Part shown: positions 25,653 through 36,548 of the stretch, in pieces
Layout: each line of letters opens with the position of its first letter
Numbering within the stretch: the first letter of the stretch is position 1
NCBI GenBank assembly: GCA_018660265.1
Contig: JABJKS010000072.1
Coordinates: 50,685 to 114,684, forward strand
Direction of reading: 5' to 3'
Length of the DNA stretch: 64,000 bases
DNA from: Rhodospirillaceae bacterium
Lineage (GTDB): Bacteria; Pseudomonadota; Alphaproteobacteria; GCA-2731375
Position numbers and translations under genes: made by a program
Notes under the pieces: model-generated
The model's database searches: none
Told to the model about the DNA's origin: nothing
The model's input: only the letters and a program-made list of their open reading frames with translations

Positions 25653-27262
25653 TGGCCGAAGCACAAACAGTCGTAGGCGCGAACCGGTTGGAACTGCTGC
25701 AGATCGCTGACGCGGTGGCGCGGGAGAAATCCATTGATGCCGAAATCGTCATCGAGGCGATGGAGGAAGCGATCCAAAAGGCCGCCCGTTCGAAATACGG
25801 CATGGAGAATGAAATCCGGGCGGAGATCGATCGCAAATCAGGTAATATCGGGTTGTCCCGATTGCTGGAAGTGGTTGAAGTGGTGGAGAACCCGGCAACG
25901 GAAATCCTGCATCGGGAAGCCCAGGGCCGAAACCCAGATGCCCGCGTTGGCGATTTGATTTCCGAAGCCCTGCCCCCGATCGATTTTGGCCGCATTGCCA
26001 CCCAGACCGCAAAGCAGGTCATCGTACAAAAGGTGCGCGAGGCGGAGCGGGAGCGTCAATACGAAGAATACAAAGATCGCATCGGCGAGGTCGTCAACGG
26101 TGTCGTCAAGCGCGTCGAATACGGCAATGTCCTGGTTGATATGGGGCGGGCCGAAGCCATTGTGCGCCGGGACGAGGCCCTGCCACGGGAAAGCCTGCGC
26201 CAGGGCGACCGCATCCGGGCTTATATTTTCGATGTACGTCAGGAACAACGGGGGCCGCAGATATTTCTCTCCCGCACCCATCCCCAGTTCATGGCCAAAT
26301 TGTTCACCCAGGAAGTGCCGGAAATTTATGACGGCATAATCGAGATCAAGGCCGTCGCCCGTGATCCGGGCAGCCGGGCCAAGATTGCCGTCGTTTCCAA
26401 TGACAGCTCCATCGACCCGGTGGGTGCCTGTGTTGGTATGAGGGGCAGCCGGGTGCAGGCAGTGGTCAACGAGTTACAGGGTGAAAAAATCGACATCATC
26501 CAATGGCTGCCGGACCCGGCGGCGTTTTTGGTCAATGGTTTGGCGCCAGCCGAAGTCGTCAAGGTCGTGATGGATGAGGAAGCCCAGAAGTTCGAAGTCG
26601 TGGTCCCCGATGAAATGTTGAGCCTGGCCATCGGTCGCCGTGGCCAGAACGTTCGCCTGGCCTCCCAATTGACGGGGTGGGAGATTGATATCCTGACGGA
26701 GGAGGAGGAGTCCGAACGCCGCCAGGAAGAGCTGCGTCTGCGCAGCGAATTGTTCGTAGACACTTTGGTCATTGACGAAATGATGGCGCAGTTGCTGGCA
26801 ACGGAAGGCTTCAACTCTGTTGAGGAAGTGGCCTTCGTGGAGATCGAGGAGCTGGCAACCCTTGAAGGCTTTGACGAAGATCTGGCCGAGGCCCTGCAAC
26901 AGCGCGCCAATGACTACCTGGAAACCCGCGACGCTGAATTTAACGAAAAGCGGGCGGAACTTGGCGTGACGGAAGAGCTGGCGGCGCTCGAAGGTTTGAC
27001 GCCTGGCATGTTGGTGACCCTGGGTGAGAACGGCGTCAAGGAACTGGATGACTTTGCCGAACTGGCAACGGATGAGCTGGTGGATCCCGGCGACGGCTTG
27101 TTGCGCGACTTCGACCTGGACGAAGAGACCGCATCTGCCATGATCATGGCGGCGCGGGCCCATTGGTTCGAAGACGAGGATCAAGCCGAAGATGCTGCTG
27201 GTGCTGCTGCGGGCAGTGGTGACGATGCTGACGGTGCCGACAGTGCGGATGTAGAGGCCTGA
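25652..27262 (+). CDS. nusA: Transcription termination/antitermination factor NusA
   Basis: This 536-residue factor has an N-terminal RNAP-binding domain (1-130), an S1 domain (about 135-200) and two KH domains (about 230-345, GMRGSRVQAVVNEL and AIGRRGQNVRLASQL). Two helical acidic repeats (about 370-510) follow, and the tail is rich in Asp/Ala/Gly. It is in the universal rimP-nusA-ylxR-infB order. The length matches alphaproteobacterial NusA. Confidence 0.97.
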   Translation: MAEAQTVVGANRLELLQIADAVAREKSIDAEIVIEAMEEAIQKAARSKYGMENEIRAEIDRKSGNIGLSRLLEVVEVVENPATEILHREAQGRNPDARVGDLISEALPPIDFGRIATQTAKQVIVQKVREAERERQYEEYKDRIGEVVNGVVKRVEYGNVLVDMGRAEAIVRRDEALPRESLRQGDRIRAYIFDVRQEQRGPQIFLSRTHPQFMAKLFTQEVPEIYDGIIEIKAVARDPGSRAKIAVVSNDSSIDPVGACVGMRGSRVQAVVNELQGEKIDIIQWLPDPAAFLVNGLAPAEVVKVVMDEEAQKFEVVVPDEMLSLAIGRRGQNVRLASQLTGWEIDILTEEEESERRQEELRLRSELFVDTLVIDEMMAQLLATEGFNSVEEVAFVEIEELATLEGFDEDLAEALQQRANDYLETRDAEFNEKRAELGVTEELAALEGLTPGMLVTLGENGVKELDDFAELATDELVDPGDGLLRDFDLDEETASAMIMAARAHWFEDEDQAEDAAGAAAGSGDDADGADSADVEA

Positions 27263-27273
27263 AGGCTGCCGCA

Positions 27274-27960
27274 ATGGATAGAGTAATGGCGACAGAAACG
27301 GCGGCAGATGCGGCGGCAGATGCGGCGGTGGTGACCGAGGCGGCGGCGGATAGCGGCCCGCAAAGGCGCTGTATTGCGACCGGTGCCTCGCTGCCGATTG
27401 ATGATCTGCTGCGTTTCGTCGTCGGACCGGAAGGCACTATTTATCCTGATTTGGGCCGTGACCTGCCGGGTCGGGGCATCTGGGTCAGCGGTCAACGGGA
27501 TTTGTTGGAGCAGGCGGTCAAAAAACAGCTATTCGCCCGCGCCGCCAGGTCCAAGGTGTCTGTGGCGGCAGATCTGCCCGATCAGATTGAGGCGGCGCTG
27601 GTGCGGCGCAGCCTGGCCCTGTTGGGGTTGGCGCGGCGTGCCGGACAGTTGACCCTTGGGTTTGAGAAAGTACGATCATTGTTGATGGAAGATCCGTTGG
27701 CGGTGGTTGTTTCGGCCTGCGACAGTTCGGAAAAAGGCCGGGAAAAACTGTTGAGCGGCGTCCGTGGGAACACAGATGATGCGGCTCAACATATAGGTGA
27801 GACGGCATCCGCAGGGCGAAAGATTATTATTCTGTTTCGTGTGGATGAATTGAGTTTGGCATTAGGCCGCGAAAATGTGGTACATGCTGCCCTACGGGCC
27901 GGTGGTTTGGCAGATCGCTTCTTGATCGAATGCCGCCGGCTGGAAGAATTTCGCGGCTGA
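27274..27960 (+). CDS. YlxR (DUF448) and L7Ae-like RNA-binding fusion protein
   Basis: This 228-residue protein has an Ala/Thr/Asp-rich N-terminus, partly from the DNA repeat GCGGCAGAT, then a YlxR domain (about 30-105, RRCIATGASLPIDDLLRFVV and GRGIWVSG). A C-terminal L7Ae/L30e-like half follows (about 112-205, LLGLARRAGQLTLGFEKV and ALGRENVVHAAL). Fusion of the two is common in alphaproteobacteria, where other phyla have two genes. It lies 11 bp after nusA. The likely role is in ribosome biogenesis or tRNA/rRNA binding. Confidence 0.92.
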   Translation: MDRVMATETAADAAADAAVVTEAAADSGPQRRCIATGASLPIDDLLRFVVGPEGTIYPDLGRDLPGRGIWVSGQRDLLEQAVKKQLFARAARSKVSVAADLPDQIEAALVRRSLALLGLARRAGQLTLGFEKVRSLLMEDPLAVVVSACDSSEKGREKLLSGVRGNTDDAAQHIGETASAGRKIIILFRVDELSLALGRENVVHAALRAGGLADRFLIECRRLEEFRG

Positions 27961-28113
27961 ACCGTTCGGTTAGCCCCAGGCTAATTGGGTGCTGACCGGG
28001 ACGTTTGGTCGTGGGAGCGTGTTGTTGGCATTGATTTTTGGCCTTTGTATAGTGATTGCAGAGGTGAATCTTGAAGCTTTGCAAGCGCCTGGAAAGAGAT
28101 AGGACAAGACGAC

Positions 28114-30783
28114 GTGAGTGATACGGGTAAGAAGAAAACCCTGAGCCTTGGGGGCGGAGAACCCCTTCGCCTTAAGAAGCCTGGTGAAGGTGCGGCAGCA
28201 CCTTCCCGTGGGGGTATGGGCGGCGGACGTAAAACCGTTCAGGTTGAGGTGCGGCGACGGCGCGCACCGGCGCGGGGCAGCCAGTCTAGCGCCAGCTCCA
28301 GTGCCAGCTCCAGTGCCAGTGCTGAGGTACAGGCTCCGGCCAGTCCGGCACCAGCGGCTAAGACGGCGGCACCTGCCGAGCCCGTCGCAGTAGCGCCTGT
28401 TGCAGAAGCCCCACAAACACCCGAAAAGCCGAAGCCAGCAAAGGCGGATGCTGGTGGTGGGCGGACCCGGCATGTGCTGCGGACCTTGTCGAGCGAGGAG
28501 AAATCTGCGCGCTCGAAAGCTTTGGAGAACGCGCAGGCCGCAGACCAGGCCGCCCGTTCCCGGGCCGAAGAAAATGCCCGTCGTCAGGCCGCTGAAGATG
28601 CGCGCATGGGCCATGAGCGTGAAGCTGCCGAAAAACGACGTCTGGAAGAGGAAAGTCGGAAAAAGGCTGAAGATGACGCCCGCCAAAAGGCTGAGGACGA
28701 AGCCGCCCGCAAGTTGGCCGAGACTGAAGCCAAGGCAACTGCCGAGGCAGCAGCCGTAGCGGGTGATGACACAGACGGACCCCGGCGTCCGCAACAGCCG
28801 GGCGGGGAGCCTAAGGACGCCGCGCGCCGGACCCAGCATCGGACCTTGGAGAGGCCCAAGCAAACACCGCGTGCGCGCACGGAGCCGCGCCGTCGCGCCG
28901 GGCGCATCACTGTTACCGAAGCCTTGGCGGACCGGGAAGAACGGGTTCGAAGCCTGGCTTCCATCCGGCGGGAGCGGGAGCGGCGCAAACAGCTCGTCGC
29001 CGAAAGCGGTGACGGTCAGCGCAAGATCCTTCGTGAAGTTGTGGTGCCCGAAACCATCACGGTTCAGGAATTGGCTAACCGTATGGCCGAACGCGGCGTG
29101 GATGTGGTCCGCTCCCTGATGGGTTTGGGCGTCATGGTCACGGTCAATCAAAGCATCGATGCGGATACCGCGGAACTGGTGGTGGCTGAATTCGGTCATA
29201 GACTGCGCCGGGTATCGGAATCTGATGTTGAGATCGGATTGCGCGGCGACAATGATAACGATACCGATATGGTGCTGCGTGCCCCCGTTGTGACGGTAAT
29301 GGGTCATGTTGACCATGGTAAAACGTCGTTGCTGGACGCCATTCGTGAAAGTGATGTGGCCGAAGGCGAGGCAGGTGGCATTACCCAGCATATTGGTGCC
29401 TATCAGGTGACGACACCGGCTGGTGCCAAAATCACCTTTATTGATACACCGGGCCATGCGGCCTTTTCCGCCATGCGTGCCCGCGGTGCCCAGGTAACGG
29501 ATTTGGTGATCTTGGTGGTGGCTGCCGATGACGGCGTCATGCCGCAAACGATTGAGGCGATCAACCACGCCAAGGCGGCGGAAGTGCCCATTATTGTGGC
29601 CGTCAACAAAATGGATTTGCCCGACGCCAATCCCAACAAGGTAAAGCAGGAATTGCTGCAGTACGAAATCGTCCCAGAGGAAATGGGCGGCGACGTTGCG
29701 ATCGTGGAAGTCTCCGCGATCAAAAAGCAGAACCTCGATGGTTTGGAAGAAATCATCAACCTGCAAGCCGAAATTATGGAATTGAAGGCCAACCCCAACC
29801 GTCCCGCCGAAGGTATCGTGGTTGAGGCGGAGTTGGACAAGGGCCGCGGTGCCGTTGCTACCGTGTTGGTTCAGCGCGGCACATTGTCTGTCGGCGACAT
29901 ATTTGTCGCCGGGCAACAATGGGGCCGGGTCAGGGCCTTGATCGATAGTCATGGAAATAATGTGGAGACGGCGGGTCCGTCGGTGCCGGTTGAAGTCCTG
30001 GGCCTGAACGGCGCACCTGATGCCGGTGATGAATTCAACGTCGTGGAGACCGAGGGCCGGGCCCGCGAGGTTGCTGAATATCGCCAGCGCATGGAACAAG
30101 ATCGCCGCGCCACCGCCGGTGCTCGCGGCAGCCTGGAAGAGATGTTTTCCAACCTTTCCGCCAGCGAGAAAAAAGAATTCCCCCTGGTGGTCAAGACCGA
30201 TGTGCGTGGCACGCTGGAAGCCATTTCCGCGGCAGCGGAAAATTTGGGTAATGACGAAGTAGCGGCCCGCCTGTTGCATGGCGGCGTCGGCGGCATTACG
30301 GAATCCGATATTGATCTGGCCCGTGCCTCCAACGCGGTGGTCATTGGCTTTAACGTACGGGCCAATCCCCAGGCACGGGAGTTGGCGCGGCAGGAAAATG
30401 TCGAAATTCGCTATTATTCCATCATCTATGAATTGGTTGATGAACTGCGCCAGGCCATGAGCGGCCTGCTGGCACCGGAAGTGCGTGAGACGATCATTGG
30501 CGGCGCGAATGTTCAGGAAGTCTTCAACGTCTCCAAAATCGGCAAAATTGCCGGTTGCCGGGTATCCACCGGCATTGCCCGACGTCAGGCCCAGGTGCGT
30601 TTGCTGCGTGACAATGTTGTCATTCATACAGGCAGCCTGAAATCCCTGAAGCGCTTCAAGGATGATGCCAATGAGGTGCGTGAAGGTAATGAATGCGGCG
30701 TTGCGCTGGAGAACTATCAGGATATTCAAGCCGGTGACCAGATCGAATTTTTCGAGGTCGAGGAAGTCCAACGCTCGCTATAA
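28114..30783 (+). CDS. infB: Translation initiation factor IF-2
   Basis: This 889-residue GTPase positions fMet-tRNA on the ribosome. The long N-terminal region (about 45-300) is charged, helical and Ala/Glu/Arg-rich with [11 protein letters not shown] repeats. The G domain starts with GHVDHGKT at 397-404, followed by DTPGHAAF (G3) and NKMD (G4), then domains II-IV. The GTG start at 28114 is supported by the [14 protein letters not shown] opening typical of alphaproteobacterial IF-2. A 930-residue antisense frame over this gene is a codon-composition shadow. Confidence 0.97.
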   Translation: MSDTGKKKTLSLGGGEPLRLKKPGEGAAAPSRGGMGGGRKTVQVEVRRRRAPARGSQSSASSSASSSASAEVQAPASPAPAAKTAAPAEPVAVAPVAEAPQTPEKPKPAKADAGGGRTRHVLRTLSSEEKSARSKALENAQAADQAARSRAEENARRQAAEDARMGHEREAAEKRRLEEESRKKAEDDARQKAEDEAARKLAETEAKATAEAAAVAGDDTDGPRRPQQPGGEPKDAARRTQHRTLERPKQTPRARTEPRRRAGRITVTEALADREERVRSLASIRRERERRKQLVAESGDGQRKILREVVVPETITVQELANRMAERGVDVVRSLMGLGVMVTVNQSIDADTAELVVAEFGHRLRRVSESDVEIGLRGDNDNDTDMVLRAPVVTVMGHVDHGKTSLLDAIRESDVAEGEAGGITQHIGAYQVTTPAGAKITFIDTPGHAAFSAMRARGAQVTDLVILVVAADDGVMPQTIEAINHAKAAEVPIIVAVNKMDLPDANPNKVKQELLQYEIVPEEMGGDVAIVEVSAIKKQNLDGLEEIINLQAEIMELKANPNRPAEGIVVEAELDKGRGAVATVLVQRGTLSVGDIFVAGQQWGRVRALIDSHGNNVETAGPSVPVEVLGLNGAPDAGDEFNVVETEGRAREVAEYRQRMEQDRRATAGARGSLEEMFSNLSASEKKEFPLVVKTDVRGTLEAISAAAENLGNDEVAARLLHGGVGGITESDIDLARASNAVVIGFNVRANPQARELARQENVEIRYYSIIYELVDELRQAMSGLLAPEVRETIIGGANVQEVFNVSKIGKIAGCRVSTGIARRQAQVRLLRDNVVIHTGSLKSLKRFKDDANEVREGNECGVALENYQDIQAGDQIEFFEVEEVQRSL

Positions 30784-30828
30784 CCAATAGGTTTGGCGGG
30801 AAAGACAGACAATCCAAGGGTCGGAACA

Positions 30829-31272
30829 ATGGCAAGGCAACGCGATATTCAGGATCGCACTGGTGGCGGTGCACGCGGCCCTTCCCAGCGTCAATTGCGC
30901 GCGGGCGAATTGATCCGTCACGCCGTGGCTGAGGTTCTCACGCGGGAAGAGATCCACCACAAGGATCTGGCCGGTGTCACCATCACGGTGACGGAAGTGG
31001 CATTAAGCCCGGATCTGCGCCAGGCGACCTGTTACATCATGCCCCTTGGCGGCAAGGATACCGACAAAATTTTGCAGGCATTGAAGGAAACCGGCGGCTG
31101 GCTTGGCGGTCAGGTGGCAAAACGGGTTCAGCTGAAATACGCCCCACGCCTGCATTTCCGCGTCGACGGCAGCTTTGATAACGCCGCCCACGTCCAAAAA
31201 TTGCTAAAACGCGACGATGTTGCCCCGGACTTGTTGCCTGAAGGCGACGAAAATGAAGAAGATGGCGCGTAA
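30829..31272 (+). CDS. rbfA: Ribosome-binding factor A
   Basis: This 147-residue KH-fold protein functions in 16S rRNA 5' maturation and cold adaptation. QRQLRAGELIRHAVAEVL, ITVTEVALSPDLRQATCYI and KRVQLKYAPRLHFRVDGSFD are typical. ATG at 30829 follows GGAACA; a TTG at 30793 would add 12 residues and is less likely. The acidic tail is normal for the family. Confidence 0.94.
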   Translation: MARQRDIQDRTGGGARGPSQRQLRAGELIRHAVAEVLTREEIHHKDLAGVTITVTEVALSPDLRQATCYIMPLGGKDTDKILQALKETGGWLGGQVAKRVQLKYAPRLHFRVDGSFDNAAHVQKLLKRDDVAPDLLPEGDENEEDGA

Positions 31273-31287
31273 AGATGGTGTCTAGCG

Positions 31288-32184
31288 ATGGCACGTAAGC
31301 GGCGCGGTCGCCCGGTCCACGGATGGTTTATCTTTGATAAGCCTTTGGGCATGACTTCCACCCAGGCCGTGGCCAAGGTGCGGCGCTCCTTTGATGCGGC
31401 CAAGGCCGGTCATGCAGGTACGCTGGACCCACTGGCGACAGGGGTTCTGCCCATTGCCCTGGGGGAGGCGACGAAGGCGGTCGCAGCGGCCATGGATGGG
31501 GCCAAGGCCTATCGCTTCACCATTCGTTGGGGCGAGGAACGGGATACCGACGATGCCGAGGGCCAGGTGGTTAACGAAAGCCCTGAGCGCCCCAGTGCGG
31601 CGCAGATTGAGGCCGCTTTGCACCAGTTCATTGGCGATATAGAACAGGTGCCCCCGGCCTATTCCGCGATCAAGGTAGACGGTGCCCGCGCTTACGACCT
31701 GGCCCGTAGCGGCGAGACCGTGGTTTTGGCCGCCCGTACCATCAGAATTGATGACCTGCGCCTTTGTGATTGCCCCGATGTTGACCATGCAGTGCTGGAA
31801 ATGCATTGCGGAAAAGGTGCCTATGTACGCGGCGTGGCCCGCGATCTGGGCCGGGTTCTGGAATGCTTTGGCCACGTTAGTGAGCTGCGTCGGGTCCGTG
31901 TGGGACACTTTGACGAATCAGTGGCGATTTCGCTGGATAAACTTGAAGACATGGGGCATAAGGAGGCGCTCGACGACCTGCTTTTGCCGGTCGAGGCTGC
32001 GCTGGCCGACATCCCGGCGTTGCCTGTAACCGGTCCGGAGGCTGAACGTCTACGTTTTGGACAAGTCATCCGGGTTCCGCATAGCGTCGAGGGAACCGTA
32101 TACGCGACGACCGACGGCAAGCCGGTAGCACTGGCGAAAATTCATGCTGGGGAAGTTCGACCGGTTCGTGTTTTCAATTTGTGA
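31288..32184 (+). CDS. truB: tRNA pseudouridine(55) synthase
   Basis: This 298-residue enzyme makes pseudouridine 55 in the T-loop of tRNAs. The catalytic Asp47 is in GHAGTLDPLATG; KPLGMTSTQAV and VPPAYSAIKVDGARAYDLAR are diagnostic. A PUA-like C-terminal region (about 240-298) is present. It is 15 bp after rbfA and 26 bp before rpsO, in one operon. Confidence 0.96.
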   Translation: MARKRRGRPVHGWFIFDKPLGMTSTQAVAKVRRSFDAAKAGHAGTLDPLATGVLPIALGEATKAVAAAMDGAKAYRFTIRWGEERDTDDAEGQVVNESPERPSAAQIEAALHQFIGDIEQVPPAYSAIKVDGARAYDLARSGETVVLAARTIRIDDLRLCDCPDVDHAVLEMHCGKGAYVRGVARDLGRVLECFGHVSELRRVRVGHFDESVAISLDKLEDMGHKEALDDLLLPVEAALADIPALPVTGPEAERLRFGQVIRVPHSVEGTVYATTDGKPVALAKIHAGEVRPVRVFNL

Positions 32185-32210
32185 GACTTTATATTTGATA
32201 GGAGATTTCG

Positions 32211-32480
32211 ATGTCGATTACGGCTGAACGCAAGACCGAATTGATTGGCGAATACAAACAGACGGTAAACGATACTGGCTCACCAGAGGTCCAAGTGGCT
32301 ATTCTGACGTCCCGCATCGTGACCTTGACCGACCATTTCAAAGAACACAAAAAGGATAATCATTCCCGACGCGGACTGCTGAAAATGGTCAGCCGGCGTC
32401 GTCGCTTGTTGGATTATCTAAAGCGTAAGGATCATACGCGTTACGAAGCGTTGATCAAACGGCTTGGCCTGCGCCGTTAA
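32211..32480 (+). CDS. rpsO: 30S ribosomal protein S15
   Basis: This 89-residue protein has the canonical S15 length and sequence ([42 protein letters not shown]). It binds the central domain of 16S rRNA. The ATG follows ATAGGAG at suitable spacing. The rpsO-pnp order is conserved, but here a dispersed repeat is inserted in the 321-bp gap. Confidence 0.97.
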   Translation: MSITAERKTELIGEYKQTVNDTGSPEVQVAILTSRIVTLTDHFKEHKKDNHSRRGLLKMVSRRRRLLDYLKRKDHTRYEALIKRLGLRR

Positions 32481-32570
32481 AAGCCGATAGGCATATCAAG
32501 GCTGATTAGCATACCCCCCTGCGCCGCCATGTTGGTAACGCAAATCCTGGCGCGTTGTGTGCCGGGAATT

Positions 32571-32671
32571 AGAGCAATTTTCAATCATTTGGATTCACTC
32601 TTGTGGACCAAGTGATTGGTTCAATTGCTCTTATCTTAAGAATCCGGGCATGTCTAAAGTGGACATGCTCT
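32571..32671 (-). repeat. Dispersed two-palindrome repeat, copy B
   Basis: Copy B is inverted relative to copy A. The AGAGCAATT/AATTGCTCT palindrome comes first (32571-32631), then a CTTAAGAAT spacer, then a near-perfect palindrome (GCATGTCTAAAGTGGACATGC, shown without its outermost bases) ending in AGAGCAT-type ends at 32671. It lies between rpsO and pnp. The rest of this gap (32481-32570 and 32672-32801) shows no gene and probably holds the pnp promoter. Confidence 0.88.
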
Positions 32672-32801
32672 AGTGACGGCCATAGTTCATTGGGGATTAT
32701 GGCAAACTGATAGATAGGTAAGCGAGACCATGTTTGCCCGGCGATGGCGTCGGAACTTTATGTAAGAAAGCATGGCTGCTTAGAAAGAGAGAACGAAGAA
32801 G

Positions 32802-34919
32802 ATGTTTGATATTCATCGCAAAGAAATTATGTGGGGCGGGCGCAAGCTGGTTCTGGAAACCGGCCATATTGCCCGCCAAGCCGACGGCGCCGTGATGGTC
32901 ACCTATGACGAGACTTCAGTGCTATGCGCTGTGACGGCTGCACGCGAGGCCCGCGCGGGCATCGATTTCTTTCCACTGACGGTAAATTATGTGGAAAAGA
33001 CCTACGCCGCCGGTAAAATTCCGGGCGGCTTTTTTAAGCGTGAAGCGCGCCCTTCCGAAAATGAGATCCTGACCTGCCGGTTGATTGATCGGCCGATCCG
33101 ACCTTTGTTCGTGGACGGTTTCCGCAACGAGACCCAGATCATCTGCACCACCATGAGCCACGATCTGGAAAACAGTCCTGATATTGCGGCTCTTGTGGGC
33201 ACATCCGCAGCCCTGACGATTTCGGGCATGCCCTTCATGGGTCCCATCGCGGCTGCGCGTGTTGGTTACATCAACGGCGAATATGTCCTCAACCCCCGCA
33301 TCGACGAATTGGCCGACAGCGACCTGGATATGGTCGTGGCCGGTACGGCGGATGCCGTGATGATGGTGGAATCAGAAGCCAACCAGCTGTCAGAAGACGT
33401 CATGCTGGGTGCTGTCATGTTCGCACACAAAGAGATGCAGCCCGTCATTCAGGCGATCATCGATCTGGCGGAAGTCGCCGCGAAAGAGCCTTGGGACATG
33501 GCCCCGCCGGAAGATCACTCCGGTATCGAAGCCCGTGTGGCCGATGCCATTGCCGATGATTTGAAGGCGGCTTATGCAGAACCCATCAAACAAACCCGTA
33601 CGAACATGCTGTCAGAAGCCAAAGCCAAGGCCTATGCGGCGTTGGCGGAGGATCCGGATGCGGGCAATATTGGCGGCGCCTTCAAGACACTGGAAAAGAA
33701 CCTTGTGCGTGGCCAGATCCTGGACTCGGGCAAGCGTATTGATGGCCGCGATACCCGCACTGTGCGGCAGATCGAATGTCAGGTTGGCGTGCTGCCGCGC
33801 ACCCATGGTGCCGCATTGTTCACTCGTGGTGAAACCCAGGCCCTGGTCGTGACCACCCTGGGTACCGGTGATGACGAACAGATTATGGACGCCCTGGCCG
33901 GTTCCTATCGTCAGCACTTCATGCTGCATTATAACTTCCCTCCCTATTCCGTGGGCGAGGCTGGCCGTTTCGGCTTCACCTCCCGGCGGGAAATTGGCCA
34001 TGGCAAGTTAGCTTGGCGGGCGATGAACGCGGTGATGCCGGAAAAAGATGATTTTCCCTACACCATCCGCATCGTCTCGGAGATCACGGAATCCAATGGT
34101 TCCTCCTCCATGGCATCTGTCTGCGGCTCCTCCCTGTCCTTGATGGATGCGGGCGTGCCCTTGAAGGCGGCTGTGGCCGGTATCGCCATGGGTCTGATTC
34201 TGGAAGGCGACAGGCACGCCATCCTATCGGACATTCTGGGTGATGAGGATCACCTGGGCGACATGGACTTTAAAGTGGCCGGTACGGAAAATGGTGTCAC
34301 ATCTTTGCAGATGGATATCAAGATCGCCGGTATTACCGAGGCGATCATGCGCGATGCCCTGGCCCAGGCCAACGAAGGGCGGAAGCATATCCTTGGTGAG
34401 ATGCAACAGTCTTTGGGTGAGCATCGGGGTGAATTGCGCGAGAGCGCACCGAAGATCCACCAGATGAAGGTGCCCACCGACAAAATCCGTGAAATCATTG
34501 GGACGGGTGGCAAAGTCATCCGTGCGATTACGGAAGAAACCGGTGCCAAGATCGATATCTCTGACGATGGTTCCGTGCGGGTATCTTCCCCTGATCAGGA
34601 AAGCATCGATGCGGCGACCGCCTGGATCACCGGCATCATTGCCGAGCCTGAAATCGGCATGATCTACAAAGGTAAAGTTGTGAAGGTTGTCGATTTCGGT
34701 GCCTTCGTGAACTTTATGGGTGCCCGTGACGGTCTGTGCCATATCTCGGAACTGGCCCCCCACCGGGTCAAGACCGTGAATGACATCTGCAACGAAGGCG
34801 ATACGGTCTATGTGAAGTGCCTGGCCATTGATGACCGGGGCAAGGTTCGCCTGTCCATGAAGATGGTCGATCAGGCAACCGGCAAAGAGATCGTTCAGGA
34901 AGAAGCCACCGGCGATTAA
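32802..34919 (+). CDS. pnp: Polyribonucleotide nucleotidyltransferase (PNPase)
   Basis: This 705-residue 3'-5' phosphorolytic exoribonuclease is a degradosome component. It has two RNase PH domains (about 1-210 and 310-545; [12 protein letters not shown], then [12 protein letters not shown]), an intervening helical domain, a KH domain (about 555-610, [17 protein letters not shown]) and an S1 domain (about 620-690, [18 protein letters not shown]). The length matches the family. A strong intrinsic terminator follows at 34971. Confidence 0.98.
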   Translation: MFDIHRKEIMWGGRKLVLETGHIARQADGAVMVTYDETSVLCAVTAAREARAGIDFFPLTVNYVEKTYAAGKIPGGFFKREARPSENEILTCRLIDRPIRPLFVDGFRNETQIICTTMSHDLENSPDIAALVGTSAALTISGMPFMGPIAAARVGYINGEYVLNPRIDELADSDLDMVVAGTADAVMMVESEANQLSEDVMLGAVMFAHKEMQPVIQAIIDLAEVAAKEPWDMAPPEDHSGIEARVADAIADDLKAAYAEPIKQTRTNMLSEAKAKAYAALAEDPDAGNIGGAFKTLEKNLVRGQILDSGKRIDGRDTRTVRQIECQVGVLPRTHGAALFTRGETQALVVTTLGTGDDEQIMDALAGSYRQHFMLHYNFPPYSVGEAGRFGFTSRREIGHGKLAWRAMNAVMPEKDDFPYTIRIVSEITESNGSSSMASVCGSSLSLMDAGVPLKAAVAGIAMGLILEGDRHAILSDILGDEDHLGDMDFKVAGTENGVTSLQMDIKIAGITEAIMRDALAQANEGRKHILGEMQQSLGEHRGELRESAPKIHQMKVPTDKIREIIGTGGKVIRAITEETGAKIDISDDGSVRVSSPDQESIDAATAWITGIIAEPEIGMIYKGKVVKVVDFGAFVNFMGARDGLCHISELAPHRVKTVNDICNEGDTVYVKCLAIDDRGKVRLSMKMVDQATGKEIVQEEATGD

Positions 34920-34970
34920 TTTGCCCCAGGTTTTTTCTGGTTTCATTCTGGTTTAGATCAGACAAAAATC

Positions 34971-35008
34971 GGCCCCGCTCTCCAGACCAGGAGGCGGGGC
35001 CTTTTTTT
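34971..35008 (+). terminator. Intrinsic terminator after pnp
   Basis: GGCCCCGC (34971-34978) pairs with GCGGGGCC (34994-35001), with extra TCC/GGA pairing inside, followed by seven T residues at 35002-35008. It ends the plus-strand core operon and faces the minus-strand CoA-transferase gene. Confidence 0.95.
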
Positions 35009-35034
35009 GCGTTATCGGGGCCGTGCCGTCGTCG

Positions 35035-36234
35035 TCAGATCACCCGCTTTTCATGCAGTTCCGCGATGGTGCCGTCGTCGTAGCCCAAATCGCGCATGAT
35101 ATCGTTGGTGTGCTCACCCAAGGTGGGCGCGCGCATGCGGATGGAAGCGGGGGTTTTGGACAGGCGGATGTGCAGTTTTGCCACTGGCGCGGGGCTATCG
35201 GTGCCGGGATAGTCGACGTCTTGTAAGAAATCGCCGCCCAGAACCTGTGGATCCTTCAGGGTATCCTCCGGCTTATAGATGTGACCGGTGGGAATGCGAG
35301 CTTCCGACAGGGCGGCGATGGCCTCCTCCCGGGTTCGTTCGCTGCACCATTTCTGCATGCGGGCGGAGATTTCAACGCCATTGTCGCCGCGGGCCAGATC
35401 ATCCTTGAACTTAGGATCGGTCAGCCAATAATCTTCGCCCATTAACTTGGCCCAGCGTTCAAATAGGGGCTTGCCAACGACCTGTACGATGATCCAATCA
35501 TCCTGGCACTTAAAGGCATCAGATGGGCCAGATGTCTGGCCCCGATTGCCGGAGCCGACGCGATCGGCCTGAATCATGGATTGTTCGATCAGGGCGGCAT
35601 TATTGAATAACAACGCGGTACCCAGCAGGCTGCCTTCAACCCGCTGGCCTTCACCTGTCGCGCGCCGGTGTAGTAAAGCAGACAAGGTGCCGATGGTGGC
35701 GGCTGATGCGGTGCCGAAATCAACCCAAGGGGTATGCGCCTTCATGGGCTCGTCCTCATAGCCGGACAGATGCATCATCCCGGACATGGCGGCCGCGACG
35801 CCGTCAAAACCAACCCGATCCTTATAAGGCCCGGATGTACTGAAGGCGGAAACGGTGGTCAAAATAATATCCGGTTTCACCGCGCACAGGCTGTCATAGT
35901 CCAGGCCCATGGCTGTCAATGTTTCGTTGGGCAGATTGGCGATGACAATGTCCGCCGTGGCCACCAGCTTTTTGACTATTTCCCGGCCTTCCGGCTTCAT
36001 GGGATTTAGGGTTAAACCGCGCTTGTTACGGTTCAGATGCACATAGCCGGAGCCTACCGATTCCTCGCCCTCCGGCCCTTCGCCCACGGGGCCCGTAAAA
36101 CGATCTTCGCTGCCATCAATTTTTTCGATGCGGATTACATCGGCACCCAAATCCGCCAGCATCATGCCGCAGCACGGCCCGGCAATATAGCGGCCAAAAT
36201 CCAACACCCGTACACCATCTAAAACCTGAGCCAC
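35035..36234 (-). CDS. CaiB/BaiF family CoA-transferase
   Basis: This 399-residue class III CoA-transferase moves CoA between carboxylic acids. VLDGVRVLDFGRYIAGPCCG, ADLGADVIRIEKI and RNKRGLTLNP are family signatures, and the expected catalytic Asp lies in the GYEDEPMKAHTPWVDFGTAS region. GTG at 36234 is chosen because GGGAGAG precedes it by 6 bases; the longer open frame runs into repeat copy C. The substrate is unknown; acyl-CoA dehydrogenases and CoA ligases elsewhere in the window suggest acid catabolism. Confidence 0.9.
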   Translation of the reverse strand: MAQVLDGVRVLDFGRYIAGPCCGMMLADLGADVIRIEKIDGSEDRFTGPVGEGPEGEESVGSGYVHLNRNKRGLTLNPMKPEGREIVKKLVATADIVIANLPNETLTAMGLDYDSLCAVKPDIILTTVSAFSTSGPYKDRVGFDGVAAAMSGMMHLSGYEDEPMKAHTPWVDFGTASAATIGTLSALLHRRATGEGQRVEGSLLGTALLFNNAALIEQSMIQADRVGSGNRGQTSGPSDAFKCQDDWIIVQVVGKPLFERWAKLMGEDYWLTDPKFKDDLARGDNGVEISARMQKWCSERTREEAIAALSEARIPTGHIYKPEDTLKDPQVLGGDFLQDVDYPGTDSPAPVAKLHIRLSKTPASIRMRAPTLGEHTNDIMRDLGYDDGTIAELHEKRVI

Positions 36235-36253
36235 AGTTAACTCTCCCTGCACT

Positions 36254-36354
36254 AGAGCATGTCCACTTTGAACATGCTCGGAATTGTATGAGAGGAGCAA
36301 TTGAACCAATCACTTGGGTCGCGACAGCGACGCCAAATAATTGAAAATTGCTCC
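36254..36354 (+). repeat. Dispersed two-palindrome repeat, copy C
   Basis: Copy C is in plus orientation. A first palindrome AGAGCATGTCCACTTTGAAC...ATGCTC (36254-36279) is followed by a shortened spacer, then GAGCAATT to AATTGCTC (36294-36353). It lies just upstream of the CoA-transferase start and 120 bp from copy D. Confidence 0.88.
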
Positions 36355-36474
36355 AAGATGCCACCTGACTTCAGGCGGCGAACGATTGTTCATTCGTTAA
36401 AATTCATTGGCTGCTAGAATAGGCCGGGACCGGCCAGACCGCAATGCAGGCGTCAGTATCTCAATCAGGACGCC

Positions 36475-36548
36475 AGAGCATGTCTACTTTAAACATGTCC
36501 ATGGCCTTGGGGTTCTTAAGAAGAGAGCAATTGATTGAAATTTGCTCT
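36475..36548 (+). repeat. Dispersed two-palindrome repeat, copy D (shortened)
   Basis: Copy D is in plus orientation. It starts with AGAGCATGTCTACTTTAAAC and keeps the TTCTTAAG spacer and AGAGCAATT. The interior of the second palindrome is deleted, leaving AGAGCAATTGATTGAAATTT and then GCTCT. Its last bases overlap the stop codon of the response-regulator gene. Confidence 0.8.

Noticed and set aside
27970..30771. A 933-codon open frame antisense to infB
   Set aside because: It mirrors infB exactly, has no ribosome-binding site or family motifs, and its composition (Gly/His/Thr/Asn-rich) is what the complement of high-GC3 codons gives.
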